DNA of 64,000 nucleotides from Hymenobacter norwichensis DSM 15439 (GTDB lineage Bacteria > Bacteroidota > Bacteroidia > Cytophagales > Hymenobacteraceae). The stretch is taken from contig NZ_ATVL01000008.1 of NCBI RefSeq assembly GCF_000420705.1, forward strand, positions 310,001-374,000. The letters are read 5' to 3'. Position numbers and translations under genes: made by a program. The first letter of the stretch is position 1. Every line of letters starts with the position of its first letter. The notes beneath the pieces are model-generated. The model had not been told where the DNA came from, made no database searches, and worked only from the letters and a program-made list of their open reading frames with translations. Below are positions 25,201 through 32,514 of the stretch, piece after piece.

Positions 25201-25830
25201 ATGCTGACAACTAGTTCACAGTTCATAAACCAGTATTATCCAAGCTTGATATTGGGTCCCGCCTTATTTTATTCTTGGAATATTGGCGTACGATTCGATT
25301 TGCAAAGTGAAGTTTCTACCTCAGACCAAGCTTATTTCACTGAAGTAGTACGGCGCGCTACCAGTGTATTTGAAGCTGTGTTCAAACCTACCGACGAAGT
25401 ATTAATAGTGGTGCAGCGGCCTCGTGATAAGCGATATTTCAGGCGGAGGCGCTTTCGGGCCAATGACTTACTCTTTCGGTTGCTAAACGCATCCAAGCAA
25501 GAAGCCCATTTTCAGCGCCTAGCCAACCGAACTCGTTTTGCTAGCACCCAGCAGCTCATTCGGTTTACCATACAACGTTCTGCCAATCAAATTCCGTATC
25601 AGCAAATCCTGCAAGCCATTAGTTACCAAGACTTTTCTTCACGTACTCCTCAGCTACACGACGATATATTTTTCCTTAATCTACGGTCAAAATTGATCCT
25701 GCACATGTACGATGACCGGGGCCTAGATGTGATTAGCTCCAACGCCGATACGCTCCGGCCACTTTATAATTCGCACCATCACCTACTACTCGATTACGAC
25801 CGGCAGCAGATGTTAGCCACCTTCAGTTGA
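25201..25830 (+). CDS. DUF3885-like protein
   Basis: 209 residues resembling the DUF3885 family as I remember it: an aromatic start with FYSWNIGVRFDLQ, then YFTEVVRRATSVFEAVFKPTDEVLIVVQ, and a late LYNSHHHLLLDYDRQQM. Function is unknown. The gene is noticeably more AT-rich than its neighbours, which may mean recent acquisition. TAGCTTTA (25191-25198), a 7-of-8 -7 box, ends 2 bases before the ATG. It ends at a bidirectional terminator shared with fabI. Confidence 0.6.
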   Translation: MLTTSSQFINQYYPSLILGPALFYSWNIGVRFDLQSEVSTSDQAYFTEVVRRATSVFEAVFKPTDEVLIVVQRPRDKRYFRRRRFRANDLLFRLLNASKQEAHFQRLANRTRFASTQQLIRFTIQRSANQIPYQQILQAISYQDFSSRTPQLHDDIFFLNLRSKLILHMYDDRGLDVISSNADTLRPLYNSHHHLLLDYDRQQMLATFS

Positions 25831-25861
25831 ATCTATTTCTAGCATTCAAAACGCACAAAAA

Positions 25862-25885
25862 AAGCCCAGCCAAATGGCCGGGCTT
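25862..25885. terminator. Bidirectional terminator between DUF3885-like gene and fabI
   Basis: AAGCCCaGCCA (25862-25872) pairs with 25875-25885 at 10 of 11 positions, with an A-run before and TTCTCTTTT after. Confidence 0.8.
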
Positions 25886-25908
25886 CTCTTTTCCAACTTG
25901 TTGTCAGA

Positions 25909-26727
25909 CTACGAATTGGCTTTCGTAATCAGCTCCACAATTTCCTCGGAAATGCCGGTGGTGCTGAAGCCGCCGTCGTGCATGAGGTTCTGCATGGTTA
26001 CGTAGCGGGTCAAGTCCGAGAACAAGCTCACGCAGTAGTCGGCGCAGGCCTCAGCCGGGGCGTTGCCAAGCGGCGAAAGACGGTTGGCGTACTCATAAAA
26101 CGCATCGAAGCCGCTGATGCCGGTACCGGCCGTGGTCTTGGTTGGCGACTGGCTGATGGTGTTCACACGCACTTTTTTTAGCTTGCCCAGGCGCTGGCCG
26201 TAGCTACGGGCAATGCTTTCAAGCACCGCTTTAGCCTGCGACATATCGGTGTAATCGAGGAAGGCCCGCTGGGCGGCAATGTAGCTCAAAGCTACCACCG
26301 AACCCCACTCATTAAAGGCGTCCTGCTTTTCAGCAACGGCCAGCATCTTGTGGAACGACAGCGCCGACACGTCCAGCGTTTTCTGGTACCACTCGTAGTT
26401 CAGTTCGCCGTAGTGCTTGCCCTTGCGAATATTGGCGCTCATACCAATGCTGTGCAGCACGAAGTCAAGCTTGCCACCGAGGTGCTCCTGCGCGCCACTG
26501 AACAGCTTCTCCAGATCTTCCATCGAGGTAGCATCGGCTGGGATAATGGGTGCGTTGCACCGCTCCGACAGCTTGTTGATTTCGCCCATGCGCATGGCCA
26601 GCGGGGCGTTGGTGAGCACGAAGCGGGCGCCTTCGGCGTGGGCCTTCAGGGCCACTTTCCAGGCAATGGATTCCTCGTTGAGCGCACCAGAAATGATGCC
26701 GACCTTGCCAGCTAGTAGATTTGCCAT
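25909..26727 (-). CDS. fabI: Enoyl-ACP reductase (NADH)
   Basis: Reduces trans-2-enoyl-ACP in the last step of each fatty-acid elongation cycle. The 272-residue product has the FabI pattern: GIISGALNEESIAWKVA (cofactor fold), LHSIGM, and the catalytic Tyr-x6-Lys in YTDMSQAK (about 156-163), followed by RVNTISQSPTKT. This is the standard target site of triclosan-class inhibitors. It is a single-gene unit; an inverted repeat starts 4 bases before its start codon. Confidence 0.96.
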   Translation of the reverse strand: MANLLAGKVGIISGALNEESIAWKVALKAHAEGARFVLTNAPLAMRMGEINKLSERCNAPIIPADATSMEDLEKLFSGAQEHLGGKLDFVLHSIGMSANIRKGKHYGELNYEWYQKTLDVSALSFHKMLAVAEKQDAFNEWGSVVALSYIAAQRAFLDYTDMSQAKAVLESIARSYGQRLGKLKKVRVNTISQSPTKTTAGTGISGFDAFYEYANRLSPLGNAPAEACADYCVSLFSDLTRYVTMQNLMHDGGFSTTGISEEIVELITKANS

Positions 26728-26730
26728 GTG

Positions 26731-26859
26731 GTGAGAATGTGTGGTTGTGAAGTTGCGGCTTGGATAAGCCCGCCGACACCTTCCAGGTTGTTTTCAGTGG
26801 TTAGACGGCGGCAATTTAGGTATTCACCGACTCACAATTTCACAACCCCACAATTTCAC
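26731..26859. repeat. Inverted repeat, GTGAAATTGTG family
   Basis: 25-base arms 26731-26755 and 26835-26859 match at 21 of 25 positions. It fills the gap between recN and fabI, the arms lying almost against the fabI start and the recN stop. Confidence 0.7.
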
Positions 26860-26861
26860 TT

Positions 26862-28535
26862 CTACCCTACCAACTCTTCGCCGCGCATGGCCAGCAGTTC
26901 GCGGGCACTCTGGAAGGCGTGCTGGCTGGGGTTTGCCCCCGCAATCATGTGGGCAATTTCGCTGATCCGCTCCTCTAGGTTCAGCTGCCGGATGCAGCTC
27001 ACGGTACGGTCGGCGCGGTCCTGCTTGTACACGAAGTAGTGTGCGTCGCCGGCGGCGGCCATCTGCGGCAGGTGCGAAATGGCAATAAGTTGGTGCTTCT
27101 GGGCCATCTGCTGCATCATGCGGCCTACTTTCACCGCAATTTCCCCGCTGATACCGGTGTCAATTTCATCGAATACTATCGTTGGCAAGGCAGTTTTATC
27201 AGCCAGCATGTACTTGATGCACAGCATCAGCCGTGAGAACTCGCCACCCGAAGCCGCTTTACTCAAGGTTTGCGGCTGGGCCCCTTTATTGGCCGTGAAC
27301 AGGATGCTGATGATGTCGATGCCACTGGTGCTAGGGGTGCCGGTTTGGTGCTGCACCACCAGCCGCGAGTTGGGCATGCCCAAGTCAGCCAGCAGAGCTA
27401 CCAGCTCTTTTTCGAACTTAGGAAAGCTCTTGCGGCGGGCCTCCGACAGGCGCGTGGCCAGTTTGGTAACCGTAGCTAAGGCGGCATCAGCGTCGCGGCG
27501 CAGGCGCGAAATCTGCTTGTCCAGGTTCAGTACCGAACCCACTTTGTCGCGCAGTTCGTCGCGCAGATTCAACAGCGCCACGATGTCGCGCACCTGGTGC
27601 TTACGCTGGAGGTTATAGATAACGTTGAGGCGGCCCTGCAACTCGTCGATACGGGCGGGGTCACCTTCAGTACGGCGCTCAGCAGCTTCCGCCTCGGAGG
27701 CAATGTCGTGCAGCTCAATCAGGCAGCTGTCGAGCCGGGCTTTCAGGTCGCGGAATACGTCGGCATAAGGCGCAATCTGGCCGAGGAGGGTGGCGGCTTC
27801 TTTCAGGTTGCCGGTGGCGCAGTACTCGCCTTCGCTGAGGCTGTGCAGGGCGTGAGTGAGCTTGAACTTGATTTCCTCGGCGTGTTCCAGTTGCTTCACT
27901 TCCTGCTCTAACTCGTCCTGCTGCTCGTTGTCGAGGCGGGCCTCTTCCAGTTCGTTCAACAGAAAGCTGTGGTAGTCCAGCTCCTTATTGGCTTGGGCCA
28001 CTTGGTCTTCCACCGATTTCAAATCGGCTTCCAGCTTGCGGTACTGGCGGTAGGCACTGCTGTATTGGCCCCGCGTAGGCACCAAGCCGGCATACAGATC
28101 CAGCAAATTCAATTGAAACACCGCATCACCGAGCAACAGCGTGTCGTGCTGCGAGTGAATATCCATCAGGTTGGCCCCGATGTGCCGCAGTGTCTCTAGC
28201 GTCACGGGCGTGTCGTTCACGAAGGCGCGGCTTTTGCCCGCTGGACTAATCTCGCGCCGCAGAATGCACTGGGTGTCGTAGTCAAGGTCTTCCGACTCGA
28301 AGATATCCTGGAGTTGGTAACTGCTGATGTCGAACTGGCCTTCAATCACGCACTTCTTCTCGGTGTCGAAGAGCATACGCGAGTCGGCGCGGTTGCCGAG
28401 AAGGAGCCCAATGGCCCCGAGCATAATGGATTTACCGGCGCCGGTTTCGCCAGTGATAATGTTGAGGAGCGCTGAGGGCCGCAGCTCCAGCTGCTCAATC
28501 AGAGCGTAATTGCGGATGCGAAGATCAACCAGCAT
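26862..28535 (-). CDS. recN: DNA repair protein RecN
   Basis: SMC-like ATPase that holds DNA ends together during double-strand-break repair. The 557-residue product has the Walker A ITGETGAGKSIM (residues 27-38), a long coiled-coil middle (about 150-370), the signature ALSKAASGGEFSRLML near 425, and the Walker B TIVFDEIDTGISG near 462. It closes the bamD-to-recN block on the minus strand. It may have its own promoter 86 bases upstream. Confidence 0.97.
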   Translation of the reverse strand: MLVDLRIRNYALIEQLELRPSALLNIITGETGAGKSIMLGAIGLLLGNRADSRMLFDTEKKCVIEGQFDISSYQLQDIFESEDLDYDTQCILRREISPAGKSRAFVNDTPVTLETLRHIGANLMDIHSQHDTLLLGDAVFQLNLLDLYAGLVPTRGQYSSAYRQYRKLEADLKSVEDQVAQANKELDYHSFLLNELEEARLDNEQQDELEQEVKQLEHAEEIKFKLTHALHSLSEGEYCATGNLKEAATLLGQIAPYADVFRDLKARLDSCLIELHDIASEAEAAERRTEGDPARIDELQGRLNVIYNLQRKHQVRDIVALLNLRDELRDKVGSVLNLDKQISRLRRDADAALATVTKLATRLSEARRKSFPKFEKELVALLADLGMPNSRLVVQHQTGTPSTSGIDIISILFTANKGAQPQTLSKAASGGEFSRLMLCIKYMLADKTALPTIVFDEIDTGISGEIAVKVGRMMQQMAQKHQLIAISHLPQMAAAGDAHYFVYKQDRADRTVSCIRQLNLEERISEIAHMIAGANPSQHAFQSARELLAMRGEELVG

Positions 28536-28578
28536 AAGGGTACATGAAGGCCGGCAGCGGCCGTAGCTGACAAAGAAG

Positions 28579-28618
28579 AAACCCGCCCCGCCGGCTACTA
28601 GCCAGACAAGACGGGTTT
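28579..28618 (-). terminator. Hairpin between porD and recN
   Basis: Read on the minus strand, AAACCCG pairs with CGGGTTT and the stem continues for about 14 pairs counting G-U pairs, followed by CTTCTTTG. It lies after the porD stop, but also downstream of the putative recN promoter, so it may attenuate recN. Confidence 0.55.
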
Positions 28619-28620
28619 TA

Positions 28621-28652
28621 CAAACCTACTAATTACTTTAGGCTTATGCCAA
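28621..28652 (-). promoter_or_regulatory. recN promoter, TTG-N21-TAGGTTTG
   Basis: On the minus strand TTG (28652-28650) and a perfect -7 box TAGGTTTG (28628-28621) are separated by 21 bases. Transcription would start about 80 bases before the recN ATG. Confidence 0.55.
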
Positions 28653-28728
28653 CTATTTTCGCATCAAGTTTTTATGAACCGCTCCCGCGCTATCTCTAGG
28701 CATCAAAAGTTCTAACACCACTAGCAAA

Positions 28729-29655
28729 CTACTTCAACATTGCCTGATATTTGGCCGAGTTAGTGGGGTCGACTTCAGTAAGCAGATTAGCTAGATTCTG
28801 CTTTTGCTGCTGGTCAGTACTGCTCCGGAACACGTTGGCAATTTCGTCGGCTTTGGTATCGAAGAAGGCCCGCGCCAGCAGCGTACCGGGCCGGCGTACA
28901 GCCGCGGCCTGCACGCCCTGAAGCGCCGTAAAAATGCTGGTACGAGCTGCCTCAGGCTTCTCGATGAATACGTCCAGCCCCTGCCGGTAATAGGCGTAGC
29001 TGCCCGTGCGTAGCGCTTCCAGTTGCGGGTCTTGCAGGTTGTTGAGCAGCCAGTACCGGTTTCGGGATTCAGTATCTTTCCAGCCTTTGTCACCCTCGTT
29101 GGTTATGGCCTGAGAGGCGGCATTCTGGAGCACAATCCGGGCTTGGTCATAATAAGGTGAGCCACCCAGCCGCGCAAAACTGTCTTGGTCGAGGCCGATA
29201 GCCAAGTAAGCGTAAAAAGTCAGCAGCGACGACAGATTACCTACGAAGGTGTTCTGCGAAAAGTCGATGGGATTCTGCGGCGAATAATTGAACAGGAAGC
29301 TCCGGTCCGAAAAACTCATCAGATTGGTTTCGAAGCCAGTACCATACACTGGCCGCGTGGTAACGATACGGGCCGTAGCCAAATACTGTCCGTTCTGCGG
29401 AATGCTGGTGATACCAATAAAGAGGCGCATCTTGATGCGTTCCTCGGGGCGGTAAGTTTGGCTGGTGAACGAGCGGGTATTCAGGAAGCCCTGAATATCG
29501 TTCTGCATCTGCTGCTTCAGCGACTGATCCGAAATTGTCACGTTTTCGGTGGTAACGCGCACTTCCGCCTGAATTTCCTGCGCCTGTCCCGAATGGGCCG
29601 CGAACAACGAAACCAAGCAAACCAGAACAGACGACAGCAGAGAATTACGCTTCAC
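28729..29655 (-). CDS. porD: PorD-type type IX secretion protein (DUF4835)
   Basis: About 308 residues with a signal peptide (KRNSLLSSVLVCLVSLFAAHSGQA) and the DUF4835 body (QEIQAEVRVTTENVTISDQ start; FNYSPQNPIDFSQNTFVGNLSSLLTFYAYL near the middle; GTLLARAFFDTKADEI near the end). The family is linked to the type IX secretion system (PorD) and always follows coaBC and precedes recN in Bacteroidota I know. No in-frame ATG exists at the N-terminus: the options are TTG at 29685 or GTG at 29655. GTG is chosen because it sits directly before the signal peptide and overlaps the coaB end by only 11 bases. Confidence 0.82.
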   Translation of the reverse strand: MKRNSLLSSVLVCLVSLFAAHSGQAQEIQAEVRVTTENVTISDQSLKQQMQNDIQGFLNTRSFTSQTYRPEERIKMRLFIGITSIPQNGQYLATARIVTTRPVYGTGFETNLMSFSDRSFLFNYSPQNPIDFSQNTFVGNLSSLLTFYAYLAIGLDQDSFARLGGSPYYDQARIVLQNAASQAITNEGDKGWKDTESRNRYWLLNNLQDPQLEALRTGSYAYYRQGLDVFIEKPEAARTSIFTALQGVQAAAVRRPGTLLARAFFDTKADEIANVFRSSTDQQQKQNLANLLTEVDPTNSAKYQAMLK

Positions 29656-30295
29656 GGGGCAGGCGGGCAAGAACAGCTTGAACAATATCGTGGGCCACAG
29701 CGGCTTTCAGCTTCACTTCAAAGATAATCATTTCGCCCTGGGCATCCAGGAGCGTCACTTTGTTGGTATCAACTCGGAAGCCAGCACCCGCATCGCGCAA
29801 AGAATTGAGCACGACCATATTGAAGTTTTTGCGGTGCAACTTCTCGCGGGCATTAACTTCCTCGTTGTTGGTTTCCAACGCAAAACCCACCGAAAATTGT
29901 TCGGGCCGCTTACTTTTCCCAAGGGTAGCGGCAATGTCCACGTTTTTTACCAGTTTCAGCGTGAGCGTGTCGCCGGCTTTCTTGATTTTATTTTCCGCTA
30001 CGTGCGCCGGCTTGTAGTCGGCTACGGCGGCGGCAAACACCCACACATCAGCGGCCGGCGCCACCGCAGCGGCGGCAGCGTACATCTGGTCGGCGGTTTC
30101 CACACGCTGAATTGCAATGCGTGGGTTGGTGGGATCAGGCAGGCTAGTAGGGCCACTGATGAGCGTTACGTCGGCACCAGTTATGGCAAACGCCTCGGCC
30201 AGCGCGTAGCCCATTTTGCCGGTGCTATGGTTGCCAATGAACCGCACCGGGTCAAGCGGTTCGTAGGTAGGGCCAGCCGTAATAAGGACGCGCAT
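29645..30295 (-). CDS. coaB: Phosphopantothenate-cysteine ligase (CoaB half), free-standing
   Basis: 216 residues covering only the CoaB domain: VLITAGPTYEPLDPVRFIGN at the start, GKMGYALAEAF, the AAVADYKP motif near 90, KLVKNVDIAATLG, and FALETNN near 140. CoaB joins 4'-phosphopantothenate and cysteine using CTP. In most bacteria, CoaB is fused behind CoaC in one ~400-residue protein; here the two halves are separate genes with a 130-base gap containing an AT-rich inverted repeat. Its ATG lies at the edge of that repeat. Both halves look intact and complete. Confidence 0.9.
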   Translation of the reverse strand: MRVLITAGPTYEPLDPVRFIGNHSTGKMGYALAEAFAITGADVTLISGPTSLPDPTNPRIAIQRVETADQMYAAAAAVAPAADVWVFAAAVADYKPAHVAENKIKKAGDTLTLKLVKNVDIAATLGKSKRPEQFSVGFALETNNEEVNAREKLHRKNFNMVVLNSLRDAGAGFRVDTNKVTLLDAQGEMIIFEVKLKAAVAHDIVQAVLARLPREA

Positions 30296-30300
30296 GAAGT

Positions 30301-30441
30301 CAATTGAAAATTATGAATTAAAAACTATAAGCTGCGAATATTTCCTTCTGGTTTCAGCAACTCATCCTGCCGCAATTTCACTCACAAAGCACAGAGGCAA
30401 GGCACGTAAAACCAATTCATAATTCTTAATTCGTCATTCTT
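30301..30441. repeat. AT-rich inverted repeat at the coaC/coaB junction
   Basis: AATTATGAATT at 30309-30319 is repeated inverted at 30414-30424, flanked by further related AT-rich sequence (GAATTAAGAATTATGAATTG type). The element fills the coaC/coaB gap. The last codons of coaC (Ser-Arg-Met-Thr-Asn-stop) lie in its flank. Confidence 0.6.
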
Positions 30442-30986
30442 GATTTCTCCAGCGCCGCCACGATGTCCTCGGGTTCCAGCATGCGGCCTGGCCCGGAGAG
30501 GCCACTAGCTAGCTCCCCGGCCGGCGACTCCAACACGGTGTTGCCGTAGGAACGCAGCCGCGCCAGGTTGGCGGTGGTAGCGGGGTGGGCGTACATGTCC
30601 AGGTCCATAGCGGGAGCCAGCACCACCGGGCAGCGGGCCGAGAGGTACACGGCATCCAGCAACGATTCGCAGAAGCCATTTGCGAAGTGCGCCAGTGTAT
30701 TAGCCGAAGCTGGCGCTACCAGCAGCACGTCGGCCCATAAGCCCAGATGCACGTGGTTGTGCCATTCACCGGCCTGCTCGTCTTTCAGAAACCCTTGCAG
30801 CACCGGCCGCTTCGAGAGGGTGCCCAACGTGAGCGGCGTAACAAAAGCAACGGCCGAAGTGGTTAGAATTACCTGCACCTCGGCGCCGGCTTTCACCAGC
30901 AGCCGCACGAGTGGCGCAGCTTTGTAGGCGGCTATGCTCCCACAAACCCCAAGCAGTACCTTACGGCCTTGTAGTGCTGAAGACAT
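30426..30986 (-). CDS. coaC: Phosphopantothenoylcysteine decarboxylase (CoaC half), free-standing
   Basis: 186-residue flavoprotein: LLGVCGSIAAYKAAPLVRLL at the start, the active-site His in GEWHNHVHLGLWADVLLVAPASANT (family His-x-x-Leu region), and PAMDLDMYAHPATTANLARL near 125. It decarboxylates phosphopantothenoylcysteine with FMN on the way to coenzyme A. The family part ends at EPEDIVAALEK; the final SRMTN is encoded by the adjoining repeat. Order rpoZ-coaC-coaB matches the usual rpoZ-coaBC order. Confidence 0.92.
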   Translation of the reverse strand: MSSALQGRKVLLGVCGSIAAYKAAPLVRLLVKAGAEVQVILTTSAVAFVTPLTLGTLSKRPVLQGFLKDEQAGEWHNHVHLGLWADVLLVAPASANTLAHFANGFCESLLDAVYLSARCPVVLAPAMDLDMYAHPATTANLARLRSYGNTVLESPAGELASGLSGPGRMLEPEDIVAALEKSRMTN

Positions 30987-31020
30987 ATTGCTTCGATTTA
31001 CGCTTATGGTATAAACAGAA

Positions 31021-31117
31021 CGTCATGCAGAAGCGAAGCGAAACATCTTGCCTGCTGACGTAGGAATAGTAACCTATCATCAGCAGGCGAGATGTTTCGC
31101 TCCGCTTCTGCATGACG
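31021..31117. repeat. Inverted repeat, GTCATGC family (copy 3)
   Basis: 38-base arms (31021-31058 and 31080-31117) differ at two positions. Ends are CGTCATGCAGAAGCG, core GCGAAACATCT. It lies between rpoZ and coaC, inside what is otherwise an operon. Confidence 0.87.
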
Positions 31118-31141
31118 TGCACGGTTGAGTTGGAGCCTACC

Positions 31142-31486
31142 CTACTCGGCTTTAGGCGCGGCAACAGGAGCTTCTTCCTCAGGCGTACGGTAGTACACTT
31201 TGCCTTCCAGAAACTCCTCAATGGCGAGGTTGGTTGGCTTGGGTAGCCGCTCGTAGTGCTTGCTGATTTCGATTTGCTCCCGGTTCTCGAACACCTCTTC
31301 CAGGTTATCGACGGTGGTAGCAAACTCGGCTAGCTTGCCGTTCAGTTCCTCTTTCAGCTTGAGGGCCAGCTGGTTGGCCCGCTTCGAGATGATGGCAATA
31401 GATTCGTATACGTTACCTGTGTCGTTGGCAAGTTCCGACATGTTGCGGGTCACGATGGAAGCAGACAGGTTGCTAGGGGTCTTCAT
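31142..31486 (-). CDS. rpoZ: RNA polymerase omega subunit, Bacteroidota type
   Basis: 114 residues. The core SASIVTRNMSELANDTGNVYESIAIISKRANQLALKLKEEL (shown here only as the pattern R-N-x-x-E-L then I-A-x-x-x-x-R-A-x-Q) fits the omega fold that supports the beta' subunit. The C-terminal half (EFLEGKVYYRTPEEEA) is an acidic tail found in Bacteroidota versions. The position between bamD and coaBC is the standard synteny. The ATG at 31486 gives the expected N-terminus. Confidence 0.88.
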   Translation of the reverse strand: MKTPSNLSASIVTRNMSELANDTGNVYESIAIISKRANQLALKLKEELNGKLAEFATTVDNLEEVFENREQIEISKHYERLPKPTNLAIEEFLEGKVYYRTPEEEAPVAAPKAE

Positions 31487-31500
31487 GATGTGAATGGTTA

Positions 31501-31582
31501 AATTGTTGAATTGCTTAATTGTTGGTTGTCCTGAATGACTGGTTAATAAAGTCAGTCATTTAACAATCAAACAATTCAGCCA
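31501..31582. repeat. Inverted repeat, TGAATTGTTTAATTGTT family
   Basis: Left arm 31501-31541 and right arm 31552-31582 pair with a few gaps: TGAATTG and AATGACTG blocks recur inverted. It fills the bamD/rpoZ gap, just upstream of rpoZ. Confidence 0.6.
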
Positions 31583-31589
31583 TTAAAAA

Positions 31590-32417
31590 TTAATTCGCAG
31601 CCGCTGCGTCTTTAGGTTTGAGCTTGGCTATTTGTGCCGTGGCGTCGGTGTACATCCGCTCGGCGTCTTTCAGGTTGCGGCTCTGCGGGAAAGTATCCAC
31701 AAAGTGCTGGTAGAAGGCCACGACATCTAAGTACCGCTCGCGCTGCTTTTCTTCCACACTTTCGCGGGCTAGGTCGTACTGCGCACTCACTTTCAGGTAC
31801 TCGGCTTCTTCGTTGAACGCGGAAGCCGGAAACTGCTGCTGAAACGTGGTGAGGGCAACTACCGCCGACTGATAATAGCGCAGGCTGTAGTAGAGTTTGG
31901 CACCCTGGTACGCTTTATTCTCTAGTTTCTTCTGCAACTCCTGCGACATGCCTTCCGCTTCGGGCCGGAACTTGCTTTCGGGGTAGCGATTCAAAAACTC
32001 CTGGATGGTTTCCAGCGCTGAGTACGTGTTGGTCTGGTCCAGCTCATACTCCGGCGAATCGCGGAACAGGGATTTTGTTTGTAGAAACGAAGCTTCCTCG
32101 GTGTACGCTGAGTTCGGGTAGGTATCGGCGAAGGACTTGAAGTAGTAAGCACTCAGCGTATAGTTGCGCTGGCGGAAGTTGGTGTTGGCGAAGTAGAACT
32201 GCGCTTTTTCAGCTTCCGGGCGGCCTTTCAGCAACGGCACCAAATCTTCGAGCAGAGTACCTGCTTTAAAAAAGTCGCCTTTGTCGTAATACTTGATGGC
32301 AGCTTCGTACTTCTTGTTCACGTCGCCGCTCTTGAGCAGCTTTTGGTAGCCGGTGCAGGAGCCAAAAAGCAATGCACTAAGCAGAAGAACAAAAAGGGTT
32401 GGGCGAAATGATTGCAT
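31590..32417 (-). CDS. bamD: Outer-membrane assembly lipoprotein BamD
   Basis: 275 residues from the ATG at 32417, chosen because MQSFRPTLFVLLLSALLFGSC is a lipoprotein signal with Cys about residue 21; the longer frame adds 28 poor residues. Tetratricopeptide-like helices follow, with GDVNKKYEAAIKYYDKGDF, KAQFYFANTNFRQRNYTLSAYYFKSF and YYQSAVVALTTFQQQFPASA typical of BamD/YfiO. It is part of the BAM complex that folds beta-barrels into the outer membrane. A perfect -7 box ends 8 bases before its ATG. Confidence 0.9.
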   Translation of the reverse strand: MQSFRPTLFVLLLSALLFGSCTGYQKLLKSGDVNKKYEAAIKYYDKGDFFKAGTLLEDLVPLLKGRPEAEKAQFYFANTNFRQRNYTLSAYYFKSFADTYPNSAYTEEASFLQTKSLFRDSPEYELDQTNTYSALETIQEFLNRYPESKFRPEAEGMSQELQKKLENKAYQGAKLYYSLRYYQSAVVALTTFQQQFPASAFNEEAEYLKVSAQYDLARESVEEKQRERYLDVVAFYQHFVDTFPQSRNLKDAERMYTDATAQIAKLKPKDAAAAN

Positions 32418-32425
32418 AAGGGGCA

Positions 32426-32433
32426 CAAAGGTA
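32426..32433 (-). promoter_or_regulatory. Perfect -7 box (TACCTTTG) abutting bamD
   Basis: The + strand shows CAAAGGTA, i.e. TACCTTTG on the coding strand, with 8 bases between it and the ATG. With the usual box-to-start distance the mRNA would be leaderless or nearly so. No -33 TTG at normal spacing was found. Confidence 0.5.
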
Positions 32434-32514
32434 ACGGATTCTGCCTGAATCATTGGCAGTGCTTGATTGCCGGTTTGTTGGCGACTGATTGTTGGCCGCA
32501 ACTCCCAAAAATGG

